A stretch of 36,191 bases of DNA from Candidatus Cloacimonadota bacterium (GTDB lineage: Bacteria > Cloacimonadota > Cloacimonadia > Cloacimonadales > JAMOQM01), in assembly GCA_027064005.1 (NCBI GenBank), contig JAMOQM010000108.1, positions 1 through 36,191 of the forward strand, written 5' to 3'. Made by a program: the position numbers and the translations under genes. The notes under the pieces were generated by a model. The model was given only the letters and a program-made list of their open reading frames with translations. It ran no database searches and was not told the origin of the DNA. Shown one piece after another: positions 15,314 to 25,500 of the stretch (positions within the stretch are counted from its first letter, which is position 1; each line of letters starts with the position of its first letter).

Positions 15314-17083
15314 ATGAAAAAATCTACTAAGTGGAAGATTTCATCTTTTATTATCCTGATTATATTTTTTGGGTTAATTTATCAGAAGCTTTTAACCAAT
15401 ATTAGTGTTGATCAAGAAGAGAAATATACAATTGAAAATGCTCAAATTGTCGTAAATTCTTTATCAAAAGATTTGGAAGATAATGGATTTAATTTTTCTA
15501 AAGATCAGGAATTTATTAATAAAATCAAAAATGATCAAAGCAATATTAACGAAATAAGTATTGTTTTAGGAAGAAAATATTTTGTTAGTACTAATTCAAA
15601 TTTAACGGCAAAAAAGATATCTAAAAAAATATTCGACATCCAAAAAAAAATAAAGTTTGAATTTAAAAAAACTAAAAATGTTAAAATAAAATCTACCGTG
15701 ATTAAAGGGAAATATGCCTTCTATAAACCAATCATTATCAAGGGAAAATTTAAAGGATTGGTAATTGTCAAAAATACGAAAGAGACCTTTTTTAAAGCTA
15801 ATTTTTCAAGTACTTTTCTAATTTTTACTTTGATTATCTTAGTCGGATTATTGATTCTAATGGAAATATTTCTGCCAAAATATCAAATGATTGTTGGAAT
15901 TGCTTTGTTTGCCATATCCATTTTGATGATTAACAACAATATTGGACAGAAACTTCAAAAAAATGTTGATTCTTGGAATATTCAGAAACAAAATCTTGCT
16001 GAAAATTTTAGGACAAAATTGGGAATTACAAATCAAATCTCTTTACCAAAAACTCAAATTACTGTTAGTCAATCAGTTAAAGTTTGGAATATTTCTTTTA
16101 TTTTAATTGGAACTATCTTGCTTCTTCTGGTTTATTTAAATGTAGTTCAGAGATTTTTTGAAACTCTTTATGAATATCGTGAGGCGTATTTTTATATTTT
16201 ACCCGCGATGACGGGAGTTTTTCTTCTTGTATTTTTCCCTTTTATTTACGGAATTCTAATTGGATTTACCGATTATAATCTTACAAATTTCAGTACAAAT
16301 TTGGTTACGTATTTTACCAACATTAGTAACTATACTTTTTCTAATTTCATAAATATTTTAAAAGTCTTTAATCTTCATGATTATAATAATTTCTATTTTA
16401 CTTTGATTCATACTATCGTTTGGACTGTATTGAACTTATTTTTTCATGTTACAATTGGTGTTGCTTTAGCTTTGCTATTGAATAATCCCAGATTAAAAGG
16501 GCGAACTTTTTTTAAAATTTTGTTGATTTTACCGTGGGCGATTCCAAATTATATTACTTCGCTTATTTGGAAAGGAATGTTCCATAAACAGTTTGGAGCA
16601 ATCAATGGTTTGTTACAAACTTTAGGTTTTCAACCGATTAGTTGGTTTACGCAAGCTCATACAGCGTTTATTGCCAATTTAGTAACAAATGTTTGGTTAG
16701 GATTTCCTTTTATGATGATTATTGCACTCGGTGCTCTTCAAAGTATTCCTAAAGAATTATATGAAGCTTCGGCAATTGATGGTTCAACGAAATGGCAATC
16801 ATTTTGGACGGTTACGGTTCCATTATTAAGACCGGCAATGATTCCGGCGATAATTTTAGGTACTATTTGGACGTTTAATCAATTTAATGTGATTTATCTT
16901 GTTTCCGGTGGCGGACCTGACGGAGCTACGGAATTGCTGATAACAGATGCTTATAAAATGGCTTTTGAACAATATCGATATGGTTACGCAGCAGCGTATT
17001 GCATCATAATTTTTATAATCTTATTAGGTTATGGTTCGTTCACTTCTAAAATTTCGAAAGCAACTCAAGGAGCTTATGAATGA
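15314..17083 (+). CDS. malF: MalF-type ABC permease with extra periplasmic domain
   Basis: Channel subunit for maltodextrin import. The C-terminal 300 residues are a typical MalF core with six transmembrane segments, the LPWAIPNYITSLIWKGMFH segment and the ATPase-contact loop YEASAIDGSTKWQSFWTVTV. In front of it are about 285 extra residues: TM1 (about 8-27), an extracytoplasmic region of about 140 residues with a Cache/PAS-like beta pattern (ISIVLGRKYFVSTN, then YAFYKPIIIKGKFKGLVIVK), TM2-TM3 (about 166-206), a further loop and TM4 (about 258-276). At 589 aa it is longer than E. coli MalF (514 aa). It overlaps malG by ATGA. The sensor-like reading of the extra domain is an inference. Confidence 0.85.
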   Translation: MKKSTKWKISSFIILIIFFGLIYQKLLTNISVDQEEKYTIENAQIVVNSLSKDLEDNGFNFSKDQEFINKIKNDQSNINEISIVLGRKYFVSTNSNLTAKKISKKIFDIQKKIKFEFKKTKNVKIKSTVIKGKYAFYKPIIIKGKFKGLVIVKNTKETFFKANFSSTFLIFTLIILVGLLILMEIFLPKYQMIVGIALFAISILMINNNIGQKLQKNVDSWNIQKQNLAENFRTKLGITNQISLPKTQITVSQSVKVWNISFILIGTILLLLVYLNVVQRFFETLYEYREAYFYILPAMTGVFLLVFFPFIYGILIGFTDYNLTNFSTNLVTYFTNISNYTFSNFINILKVFNLHDYNNFYFTLIHTIVWTVLNLFFHVTIGVALALLLNNPRLKGRTFFKILLILPWAIPNYITSLIWKGMFHKQFGAINGLLQTLGFQPISWFTQAHTAFIANLVTNVWLGFPFMMIIALGALQSIPKELYEASAIDGSTKWQSFWTVTVPLLRPAMIPAIILGTIWTFNQFNVIYLVSGGGPDGATELLITDAYKMAFEQYRYGYAAAYCIIIFIILLGYGSFTSKISKATQGAYE

Positions 17084-17916
17084 TTAACGGCAAATCAAAA
17101 AAAGGATTATTCTTTTCTTACCTAATTTTGACAATTGTGTCTCTCATAACAATTTATCCGGTGTTGTGGGTTTTAAAAGTTGCTTTTGGGGGAACGTCTT
17201 TATTAAGTACTTCTTTAAGTTTGATTCCTCAACATATTTCTTTAGATAATTTTAAAGAAATAATTTATGATAAACCATTCCTTTTGTGGTTAAAAAATAG
17301 TGTTATTGTTTCCGGTGTTACAACAATTTCCAGTTTATTTTTAGCAACAACTGCCGGTTATGCTTTTTCAAGATTTAAATTTCCCGGTCAAAAAGAAGGA
17401 TTGTTGGCTCTTTTGGTGACCCAAATGTTTCCCGGTGTTTTGATGATTATTCCGCAATTTATTCTTATCTCAAGTGTTCTGCATCTTTATGGCTCATTAT
17501 GGGGATTAGTTATAATTTATAGCACGACTGCTTTACCGTTTTCAATTTGGATTTTAAAAGGTTATTTTGATACAATCCCAATTTCTTTGGAAGAATCCGC
17601 AAGAATTGACGGAGCGTCGAGAAGCAGAGTTTTCTGGCAAATCATTATTCCTTTAAGCAAACCTTCCATAGCAATAACTGCACTTTTTTCTTTTATGACA
17701 GCTTGGAACGAATTTATTTTAGCAGCTACATTTTTGGATTCTGAAGCAAAATATACTTTACCAATCGGTTTAAAACAAATGGTCGGAGAATTTGGTGCCG
17801 AATGGGGTCATTTTGCAGCTTCTTCAATCTTGGTTGCAATTCCGGTTGTTGTACTTTTCATGATTTTTCAAAAATTCCTCATCTCCGGTTTGACTGCCGG
17901 CGGTGTAAAAGGATAA
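17080..17916 (+). CDS. malG: MalG-type ABC permease
   Basis: Partner channel subunit, 278 aa with six transmembrane segments and the EAA loop LEESARIDGASRSRVFWQII followed by IPLSKPSIA. The C-terminus SGLTAGGVKG is a near-perfect match to the MalG tail that reaches into the ATPase dimer. It overlaps malF by 4 bp. The ATPase (MalK/MsmK type) is not encoded in the window. Confidence 0.92.
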   Translation: MINGKSKKGLFFSYLILTIVSLITIYPVLWVLKVAFGGTSLLSTSLSLIPQHISLDNFKEIIYDKPFLLWLKNSVIVSGVTTISSLFLATTAGYAFSRFKFPGQKEGLLALLVTQMFPGVLMIIPQFILISSVLHLYGSLWGLVIIYSTTALPFSIWILKGYFDTIPISLEESARIDGASRSRVFWQIIIPLSKPSIAITALFSFMTAWNEFILAATFLDSEAKYTLPIGLKQMVGEFGAEWGHFAASSILVAIPVVVLFMIFQKFLISGLTAGGVKG

Positions 17917-17933
17917 ATAACAAAGGAGGATAT

Positions 17934-18755
17934 ATGATTAGAAAAAAAATCACGTTTCTTGTCGTTTTGTTGAGCTTTTCAATGATATTAACGGCAGGGA
18001 CAAAGATTACTTTCGAAGATCCGAAAGGTGATGACAAAGGACCGGGGACTTATACTTATCCAACCGATCCGATTTATGTTCATGGCTCATTTGATTTAAC
18101 AAAAGCTGTGATAAGTGATAAAGGAAAAACTGTCGAATTTAAAATTTATTTTAACGCACCGGTTTCTTTTAATTGGGGTGATTTTTGGGATGTTCAACAA
18201 ATTCAAATTTATTTGGATCTTGCAAAAGGCGGACATACAAAAACTATTCCTGGTACGCAAGTTGTTGTAGATAAAAACGATGCTTGGGATAAAGTTGTAT
18301 TTGTTGATCCTCATACAGTTTCTAAAATTAATGGTGAAATTGGAATGAAAGCAAAAGATTTGAAAAATGACATTGTACTTCCTGAAAAAATTAAACCGAT
18401 TGGTAAATCCTTAAAAGCTATTGTTAAAAAATCTGATCTTGGTGTTCCCGATGATGCTGATATTTCAAAATGGGGTTATGGAATTCTTATGTTAAGTGCA
18501 ACAGGATTCCCCGGTAATTGGTGTGTGTTAATGCGTCGTGTTAACGAATATGAAGGTCAACATCGTTTTGGCGGTGGATCTGATGGTGCTGGAGATCCTA
18601 ATGTAATTGATATGTTTGTAGATAACGCTGACGGTTCAAAAGACGAGGCTCAAATTCAATATGATATGTTGAATAAATGGAAAAGCGGATCTGACCCTGA
18701 AGATATGTCGAAAGATAAATTATCAATAATCAAACTGGTTTATCCCGGTAAATAA
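17934..18755 (+). CDS. Secreted glucodextranase C-terminal-domain-like protein
   Basis: The real start is the ATG at 17934 behind AAAGGAGGATAT, not the ORF-track start at 17802 inside malG. The 273-aa product has a signal peptide (residues 1-20, ending LTAG) and then a stand-alone domain resembling the glucodextranase C-terminal domain: ITFEDPKGDDKGPGTYTYP, FWDVQQIQIYLD, and a Trp- and Gly-rich end with YEGQHRFGGGSDGAGDPNVI. In glucodextranase and amylopullulanases this domain accompanies the catalytic part; here it stands alone and may bind glucan or support the surface complex. Function is inferred from domain and context. It lies 17 bp after malG. Confidence 0.7.
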   Translation: MIRKKITFLVVLLSFSMILTAGTKITFEDPKGDDKGPGTYTYPTDPIYVHGSFDLTKAVISDKGKTVEFKIYFNAPVSFNWGDFWDVQQIQIYLDLAKGGHTKTIPGTQVVVDKNDAWDKVVFVDPHTVSKINGEIGMKAKDLKNDIVLPEKIKPIGKSLKAIVKKSDLGVPDDADISKWGYGILMLSATGFPGNWCVLMRRVNEYEGQHRFGGGSDGAGDPNVIDMFVDNADGSKDEAQIQYDMLNKWKSGSDPEDMSKDKLSIIKLVYPGK

Positions 18756-18775
18756 GGAATTTAAAAGGAGATATA

Positions 18776-20698
18776 ATGAAAAAAATTATTTTGATAGTTC
18801 TGGCTATGTTTTTAGTTGGATCAGTATTTGCTAATATTGATATTAGCGGTAAAATTTATAGTCAGTACAGATGGACGAATTCATCAGGAAATGCCTATTG
18901 GAACAGTCCTAATTTTGGTTCATTTTCAAGCGGTGCTTCAGTTTGGCCTGGTTATGGCAGATTAGATAAAAAATTTGCTAACTTCCTCAGAACCGAATCT
19001 GAATTTACCGTAAATGCAAATGTCTCAAAATACGTTAAAGCTTATGTAAGAGTTAAAACAATATTTAATTCTGATGAAACAAACGGCGATGGAGAACAAA
19101 GTGCTTCAGCTTGGGCTGATGATTGGGACAATGCGAGAGGATTTTTCAAATTAAGAGGATTCTTAATTAAACTCAATCCTAATAACAATTTTATTAAATC
19201 AATTGATCTTGGAACTCCAATGGGTTTACCTTTCAATAAATGGCTTGTTTCGGACAGAAGATATATTGATCGTGATAATCTAAAAGGTATTGTTGTTAGA
19301 GGTCATCAAATTAGTGATAAATTTAGTTGGAATTTTGCCAGAATGTGGAATGCCGGATATATGGGACCGGGCTGGAACAGTTTGAATACATTTAGATCTG
19401 AAGATGGTACTTATGCTGCAAGCTTTAAGTTAAATGTTAATGATGATGCTTGGATTTCCAATCTTAACTTTATGTATTATTCCGATACAAATTTGGACCC
19501 TAAAGATGAAGATCTTACCGGAACTGATGATGGCAATATTAAAGCTAAAGATGATTATGATGAATTTGGTATAACTTATGAATCCAATTATAATCTTACT
19601 GATGAAATTGGTGTTGATCTTTTAGGAATATTTACAAATCAAAAATTTGCAGATAGATTAGATGCTAATGATGATAATATTGCTGATAATCTTGCGTGGG
19701 TTACTCCTTTAACTCCTGCTCATTGGTGGGGAATAAACGAACCTTATGCGGATATCAATACTTTTAGTGGTATTCTTTCTTTGAATACAACTGATCCGTT
19801 TGATGTTGGAATTACTCCAAAAGCTCAATTTTTCTATATTGATAACAATCTTTATACTCCATTCGGAAGTAGAAGAGAAGATGATATGTTAATGATTCAC
19901 GGTGGTTTGAATGCTCTTGCTTTTACAAGTGGAGACGATACTGCCGAAGGCGGGCGACAACATCAAAGTCTTAATACATTCTTGTACGGTGGCGGTCAAT
20001 CTGCTGTTAATGAAGCAATGACAGACAATAATTTCCTCCGTTTAGGCGAAGATTTTTATGAAACTGCCATCGGATATACAGGTGGAACTTTAGAAAGTGA
20101 TTTTGATCTTGGTAATTTCTCTATTAATGCTCAAGGTAACTATATTTTGAGAACTGATAATAATGATGGAAAAATTAATGAAAAAAACGATAATTATGAT
20201 GGAAACGATACAACAAATGCTTGGTATTATAAAGTACCGCATGATTTTAAAGCAATTGTCGGTGATGTTTCCGCAAAAACTGCAATTAACGGTTATAACT
20301 TAAAAGCCAATGTAAAATATGGAAACTGGCAAGATGTTAAAGCTGATTATTACGGTGATAGTTTAACTCCAGTTGGAACTCACGCAGTTGAATGCACGGC
20401 TATGGTTTTTGAAATAACAGCTCAAAAACAACTAACAAAATCAATTAGCTATGAATTTAGACCTCGTTATCAAACCGTATTATTCAATGAATCAGGAATA
20501 GATTTCAGCGGAAATGCTTTTGATAATGATTATTCTAATAATGATGTAATGTTTAACCAAAAAATAGTCTATAATTTCGGTGGATTTGATTTTTGGTTGA
20601 GAAGTGAAAATGTAATTCGTAAATTCAAAAGTGAAGGTGCCGATGACCTTAAATTGAACTGGGGTACGGTTCATGCAGCTTTTGAAGTAAAATTCTAA
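18776..20698 (+). CDS. Outer-membrane beta-barrel protein, probable oligosaccharide porin
   Basis: A 640-aa protein with a signal peptide (KKIILIVLAMFLVGSVFA) and repeated amphipathic beta strands separated by long acidic Asp/Asn-rich loops, ending in AAFEVKF with the terminal Phe recognised by the BAM machinery. No TonB box or plug domain is seen, so it is a porin-like channel rather than a SusC homologue. Its place between the importer genes and a glucan-binding lipoprotein suggests passage of maltodextrins. It is not clearly a member of a named porin family from sequence alone. Confidence 0.72.
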   Translation: MKKIILIVLAMFLVGSVFANIDISGKIYSQYRWTNSSGNAYWNSPNFGSFSSGASVWPGYGRLDKKFANFLRTESEFTVNANVSKYVKAYVRVKTIFNSDETNGDGEQSASAWADDWDNARGFFKLRGFLIKLNPNNNFIKSIDLGTPMGLPFNKWLVSDRRYIDRDNLKGIVVRGHQISDKFSWNFARMWNAGYMGPGWNSLNTFRSEDGTYAASFKLNVNDDAWISNLNFMYYSDTNLDPKDEDLTGTDDGNIKAKDDYDEFGITYESNYNLTDEIGVDLLGIFTNQKFADRLDANDDNIADNLAWVTPLTPAHWWGINEPYADINTFSGILSLNTTDPFDVGITPKAQFFYIDNNLYTPFGSRREDDMLMIHGGLNALAFTSGDDTAEGGRQHQSLNTFLYGGGQSAVNEAMTDNNFLRLGEDFYETAIGYTGGTLESDFDLGNFSINAQGNYILRTDNNDGKINEKNDNYDGNDTTNAWYYKVPHDFKAIVGDVSAKTAINGYNLKANVKYGNWQDVKADYYGDSLTPVGTHAVECTAMVFEITAQKQLTKSISYEFRPRYQTVLFNESGIDFSGNAFDNDYSNNDVMFNQKIVYNFGGFDFWLRSENVIRKFKSEGADDLKLNWGTVHAAFEVKF

Positions 20699-20713
20699 GA
20701 AAAGGAGAGAAAA

Positions 20714-21448
20714 ATGAAGAAAATTTTAGTATTGGTCAGTCTCGTAATTGCCGTTTTAGGTCTAGGTTTATTAACTTCTTGTTCGGATGACGATGATACT
20801 ACTGCACCGGTTGTAACAGGGGTAACTTTCAAAGTTGTTGATGGAACTAATTCCTACTCAAACATCAAAGTAAAAGGTGCTTTTAATGAATGGGTTCCTG
20901 TTGCTATGAATCAAGACGGAAACGTTTGGACTGTGACAATTGATGTTCCTGACACACTGGCAGCCGGTACTTATGAATGGGGTGCAATTGAAGATGACGG
21001 CTCAGAATGGGGAATTTGGTTAATTGACGGTCCTAACCCTACTGTTGATATTAATGAAAACGGATTTGGTTCTGCTGAATACGATATTCCTGAACCACAA
21101 GGAACAGTTAACGTTACTTTAAATGTTGATATGAATGCAGTTGATCCAATTTCTGCTGATGGCGTTCACGTTGCCGGTTCTTTCCAAAATTGGGATCCGG
21201 CTGGAACTGAAATGACCGATGACGATGGTGATGGAATCTATTCCGTAACTGTAGAAATGGAAATGAACAGTACTATTCAATTCAAGTTTTTAAATGGAAA
21301 TGCTTGGGGTGACGGAATCCAAGAAGTTGTTCCTGAAGATTGCGGTGTTGATGATCAAAATGGTGGATTTAACAGACAAGAAACTGTTCCGACTACCGAT
21401 GCATCATTTACTTATGTTTTCAGCGGTGAACCTGTAGAAGGTAAATAA
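20714..21448 (+). CDS. Surface lipoprotein with two starch-binding-like (CBM20/48-type) modules
   Basis: A 244-aa lipoprotein: the signal peptide ends LLTSC with the lipidated Cys at about 23, followed at once by SDDDD, the kind of acidic signal that sends lipoproteins to the cell surface in Bacteroides. Two beta-sandwich modules follow: residues about 35-130 (VKGAFNEWVPVAMNQDG, TYEWGAIEDDG) and about 135-240 (VHVAGSFQNWDPAGTEM, IQFKFLNGNAWGDG). The G-x-F-x-x-W core is that of CBM20/CBM48/AMPK-type glycogen- and starch-binding domains. It would play a SusE/SusF-like role in holding starch at the surface. A terminator follows directly. Confidence 0.78.
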   Translation: MKKILVLVSLVIAVLGLGLLTSCSDDDDTTAPVVTGVTFKVVDGTNSYSNIKVKGAFNEWVPVAMNQDGNVWTVTIDVPDTLAAGTYEWGAIEDDGSEWGIWLIDGPNPTVDINENGFGSAEYDIPEPQGTVNVTLNVDMNAVDPISADGVHVAGSFQNWDPAGTEMTDDDGDGIYSVTVEMEMNSTIQFKFLNGNAWGDGIQEVVPEDCGVDDQNGGFNRQETVPTTDASFTYVFSGEPVEGK

Positions 21449-21458
21449 ATTAATAGGG

Positions 21459-21487
21459 CGGATGATTAAGTCATCCGTCTTCTTTTT
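21459..21487 (+). terminator. Hairpin and T-tract abutting the next start codon
   Basis: CGGATGA (21459-21465) and TCATCCG (21471-21477) pair around TTAAG, followed by TCTTCTTTTT. It is a good intrinsic terminator, but the T-tract runs straight into the ATG of the next gene at 21488, so it probably acts as a partial terminator or attenuator inside the locus. Confidence 0.75.
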
Positions 21488-22528
21488 ATGAAATATATTC
21501 AAATTTTTCTTATCCTCCTATTTTTTTCTATCTTAAATTCAAAAACTATTTTAGATCTCAAAGACAATACTTTTGATGATTATGGTAACGGAAAAGTAAT
21601 TTATCCCGATAATCCTATTTTTAAAAAAGGTATTTTTGATATCACAGAGTTTAAAATAGAAGAAAATCCCAATTCCTATAAATTCAAAATAATTGTTAGA
21701 ACAAAAATTAACAAAATAAAAAATACCGGTCTTTTGCAATCCAATAATATTAATGATGATTTTTATTTGCCATTAGTCCAACTTTATCTTGTTGAAAAAG
21801 ATGACAGGAATATCGGATTAAAAAAATTATTGCCGGGTGTAAATGCATCTTTAGAAAATAATTATTCTTGGAATAAAGTTATTGTTTTTACCTCGATTCC
21901 ATCGGATTTTAAAAGTTCGCTATCTTCAATAAACCACCATCTCATTCAAAATGTTATTTTTCCGAAAAACATTAAATACTATAAAAATTCTATCACCGGA
22001 ATTGTATCAAAAAATAGAATTAAATTAGATAAAGAAACAGGTTATTCTTTGATTATGCTCGGTCATAATTTTTCAAATTTAAGGAATAATGTTTACGTTA
22101 TTCCGGTAAGATCTGTATCAGGACAATATAATTTCGGAGGTGGGGAACAGAATATTTTGAAAAGATATAATTCCAATATTATTGACTTGATTTGCCCACC
22201 CGAAAATTCACAAGAAAAAATGCTTTCTTCCTATAATCAAAATTTAAAAAAATACGCCAAAATTATTCCATATTTTAAAAACAAACAGAATTATGTAAAA
22301 TTGGATAAATATTTTGAGATTAAAGAAATATCCGGATACAAAATCATTATTAATGCCGGTTCAAAAGATAATCTTAAATCAGGAGATGAATTAATAATTG
22401 ATGATGAATTTATTGCTGTCATAAAAGATGTTTTTCCAACTCTCAGTATTGCCGAAATTTTAAATCATAAAGAAATGAAAAATATAAATAAAGAAATGAA
22501 AATAAGAAAATTAACTAAAGAAAATTAA
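21488..22528 (+). CDS. Secreted glucodextranase-C-like protein with C-terminal SH3-like domain
   Basis: A 346-aa protein with a signal peptide (KYIQIFLILLFFSILNSK). Residues about 20-240 resemble the protein at 17934: ILDLKDNTFDDYGNGKVIYP, then YSWNKVIVF, and GQYNFGGGEQNILKRYNSNI near the end of the domain. A C-terminal region of about 60 residues (INAGSKDNLKSGDELIIDD) looks like a small beta-barrel of the FlgT_C/SH3 sort. The two paralogues have diverged strongly. There is no Shine-Dalgarno sequence: the bases before the ATG are the T-tract of a terminator. Function is unknown; a glucan-surface role is inferred from neighbours. Confidence 0.6.
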   Translation: MKYIQIFLILLFFSILNSKTILDLKDNTFDDYGNGKVIYPDNPIFKKGIFDITEFKIEENPNSYKFKIIVRTKINKIKNTGLLQSNNINDDFYLPLVQLYLVEKDDRNIGLKKLLPGVNASLENNYSWNKVIVFTSIPSDFKSSLSSINHHLIQNVIFPKNIKYYKNSITGIVSKNRIKLDKETGYSLIMLGHNFSNLRNNVYVIPVRSVSGQYNFGGGEQNILKRYNSNIIDLICPPENSQEKMLSSYNQNLKKYAKIIPYFKNKQNYVKLDKYFEIKEISGYKIIINAGSKDNLKSGDELIIDDEFIAVIKDVFPTLSIAEILNHKEMKNINKEMKIRKLTKEN

Positions 22529-22537
22529 GAGGAGATT

Positions 22538-25500
22538 ATGAAGAAAATACTAATTGCTTTACTTGTCGTTTTGAGTTTTTCGCTATTTGCAGAACAAATA
22601 GATTTAACCGTTCATTATCATCGATATAATAGTGATTATGCCGGTTGGGGATTACATTTGTGGGGAGCTGTTCAAGAATCCGGAGGAACTTTCGTTATTG
22701 ATGGGCAAACTTATGATTGGCAAAATGCTTTGCCGTTTTCTGATGATGATTCTTACGGAAAAGTGGTTACTTTTCCCGTTGATGATACTACACCGCTCGG
22801 TTTTATCGTTCATAAAGGTGATGAAAAAGATCCGCCGAATCTTGATAGAAATTTCAACGATTACGATCAAACTCACGAAATTTGGCTTTTACAAGGAATT
22901 GCAGATATTTTTTATTCCGAACCCAGTGTTGAAATTCGGGTAAAATCAGCTTTTAGTGACGGGATAAATACAATCAATATCGTAATGACGGGAGCAATTG
23001 ATAATTATCAAAATAGGTTTGAGATTTATAAAAATAATGTTTTGGAAAATACAGATTCTATAACTGAGACAGGAAGTACAATTAGTGTTATTTTGAGTAA
23101 TTCCATAGATATTACGCAAGTTTATAAAGTTTATGATTCTGAAGTTCAAGATACAATTTTTGTTCAACATCATTTTCCTGAAGATCAATATGTTTATGAT
23201 GGTAACGATTTAGGATTTACCTATTCTGCCAATTCAACTCAATTCAAATTATGGAGTCCAACCGCTTCCGAAGTGAATGTACTATTGTATTCAACTCCGT
23301 CCGATAATTCTGAAGAACCGCAATCTTATCCAATGGTTAGAGAAAATGACGGTGTTTTCGTGACAAATGTAGATGGTGAGTTGAATGGAAAATACTATCT
23401 CTATCAAATTACAATGTACGGAGAAACTTATACGACTCCGGATCCATATTCCAAAGGCGTTTCAACAAATACGAAAAGAAGTATGATTTTTGATGATGCG
23501 ATGACTAATCCTGACGATTGGCAAAGTGATTCATCACCTGTTTTAGAAAATTTGACTGATGCTATTATTTATGAATTTCATATCAGAGATTTAACAATTA
23601 ATGATACTTGGAATGGAACAGAAGCAAATCGCGGAAAATATCTCGGTGTTGCGGAAACCGGAACAAGTTATAACAATATTGCTACCGGGATTGACCATAT
23701 TTCCGATTTAGGTGTCAATTGTGTTCAAATCCAACCATTTTATGATTTTGGAAGTGTTGATGAAACAAATTCTCTTTCGCGAAATTGGGGATATGATCCA
23801 ATGCTTTATAATACGCCGGAAGGAAGTTATTCTTCAAATTCGGATGATATTTCCAGAATTATTGAGACAAAATCCATGATTAAAGCTTTTCATGATAAAG
23901 GTATAAAAGTAATTATGGACGTGGTTTACAATCATACTTTCCATACCGGACATAATTCTGCTTTTGATTCAGCTGTTCCGAATTATTATTATATTATGAA
24001 TGATGACGGTGAATATGAAAATTGGACAGGTTGCGGAAATACAATTGATACCGATAAACCGATGGTACAAAATTTTATTCTTCAATCTGTAAAATATTGG
24101 GTGAACGAGTATCATGTTGACGGGTTTAGATTTGATTTAATGGGATTGATTAATACAAATTTGATGGAATCCGTAGTAGATTCTTTAAAAGAAATAAAAC
24201 CTGATATCCTTGTTTACGGTGAGCCTTGGGGTGGTTGGGGAGCACCGATTATGACCGGTAAAGGAGATCAGAGAAGTAAAGGCTTTGGTTGTTTTAATGA
24301 TAATATTAGAAATGCAATTCGCGGAGATACTGATGGAACAAATCGCGGTTATGCAATGGGAAAAACCTCAAGTTGGAATGCTGTTAAAAAAGGTGTGATG
24401 GGTTCAATAAATGATTTCACTGATTTTCCTTCTGAAACTATAAATTATATTTCTGCTCATGATAATTATACTTGGTGGGATAAATTGAAAAGAACGGTTA
24501 CCGGATTACCAGATGACGCTTTAATTCGTATGGATAAATTAGGTAACGGCATAATATTAACTTCTCAAGGAATTCCTTTTTTACATGCCGGAGTGGAATT
24601 TTTAAGAACAAAAAGAGCTCCCGGAGCAACCGAAGAACAGGTTCGAAATAGTTACAATGCCAATGATGAAGTAAATAAATTGGACTGGGCAAGATTGGCT
24701 GACAATATTGAGGTAAATAATTATTATAAAGGTTTAATTCAATTACGAAAATCTCATAAGGAATTTCGTTTGGATACTGCCGAAGAAATTACCAATCATC
24801 TGCATTTTGAAAATAACAATATGAACGGAGTTATGCTCTATACTATTGATGATGTTACACCTGATGATAATTGGGGTGATATTTTGGTAGCATACAATCC
24901 AACCGGTTCAACTCAACATCCTATTTTGCCTGCCGGAGAATGGAATGAAGTTGTCAATTCAGAACAAGCAGGGATTGATGTCATTTCTCATTTTAACAGC
25001 AGTTCAGGTGGTTTTGAATGTTCGTTCGAAATGCCGGCTTACAGTATGGTTGTGATGTACAAAGATAATTCCGATAATATAAATTTGAATATTTTCCAAA
25101 ATGCAGGTTTAAATAACTATCTTCATTTTGCTGTGAATACAACTAATTCCGAGATAAATGCAATTTCCGTTAAAGCAAATAATTCAAATGTTATTATGGA
25201 TTCTCTTGCGGTCGGAAGCTGGTACGGTTCTTATAAAATGGAGCAAACAGGCAATATTGAGGTTTCCGTTACATCTAATATTGGAACTTCTTTAAGTAAA
25301 AATTTTGTGATTGGCAAAATTGAACCGTCAAAAACATATTCTTCGTTTGATCATAAAATGAAAATCGAATTTGACCAAAACGAACCTTCTACAAATATCT
25401 ATTTTGCAATTTTAAAAAATAATGAAGATGTTCAATTAGGCTATTATCAATTTGGTTCCGAATTAGATTTAGCCAAAAAAGCAGAAATTTCGTTCTTAAC

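Noticed and set aside
17802-17933. Upstream start for the glucodextranase-C-like protein
   Set aside because: It lies inside malG, whereas the ATG at 17934 has AAAGGAGG and a signal peptide.
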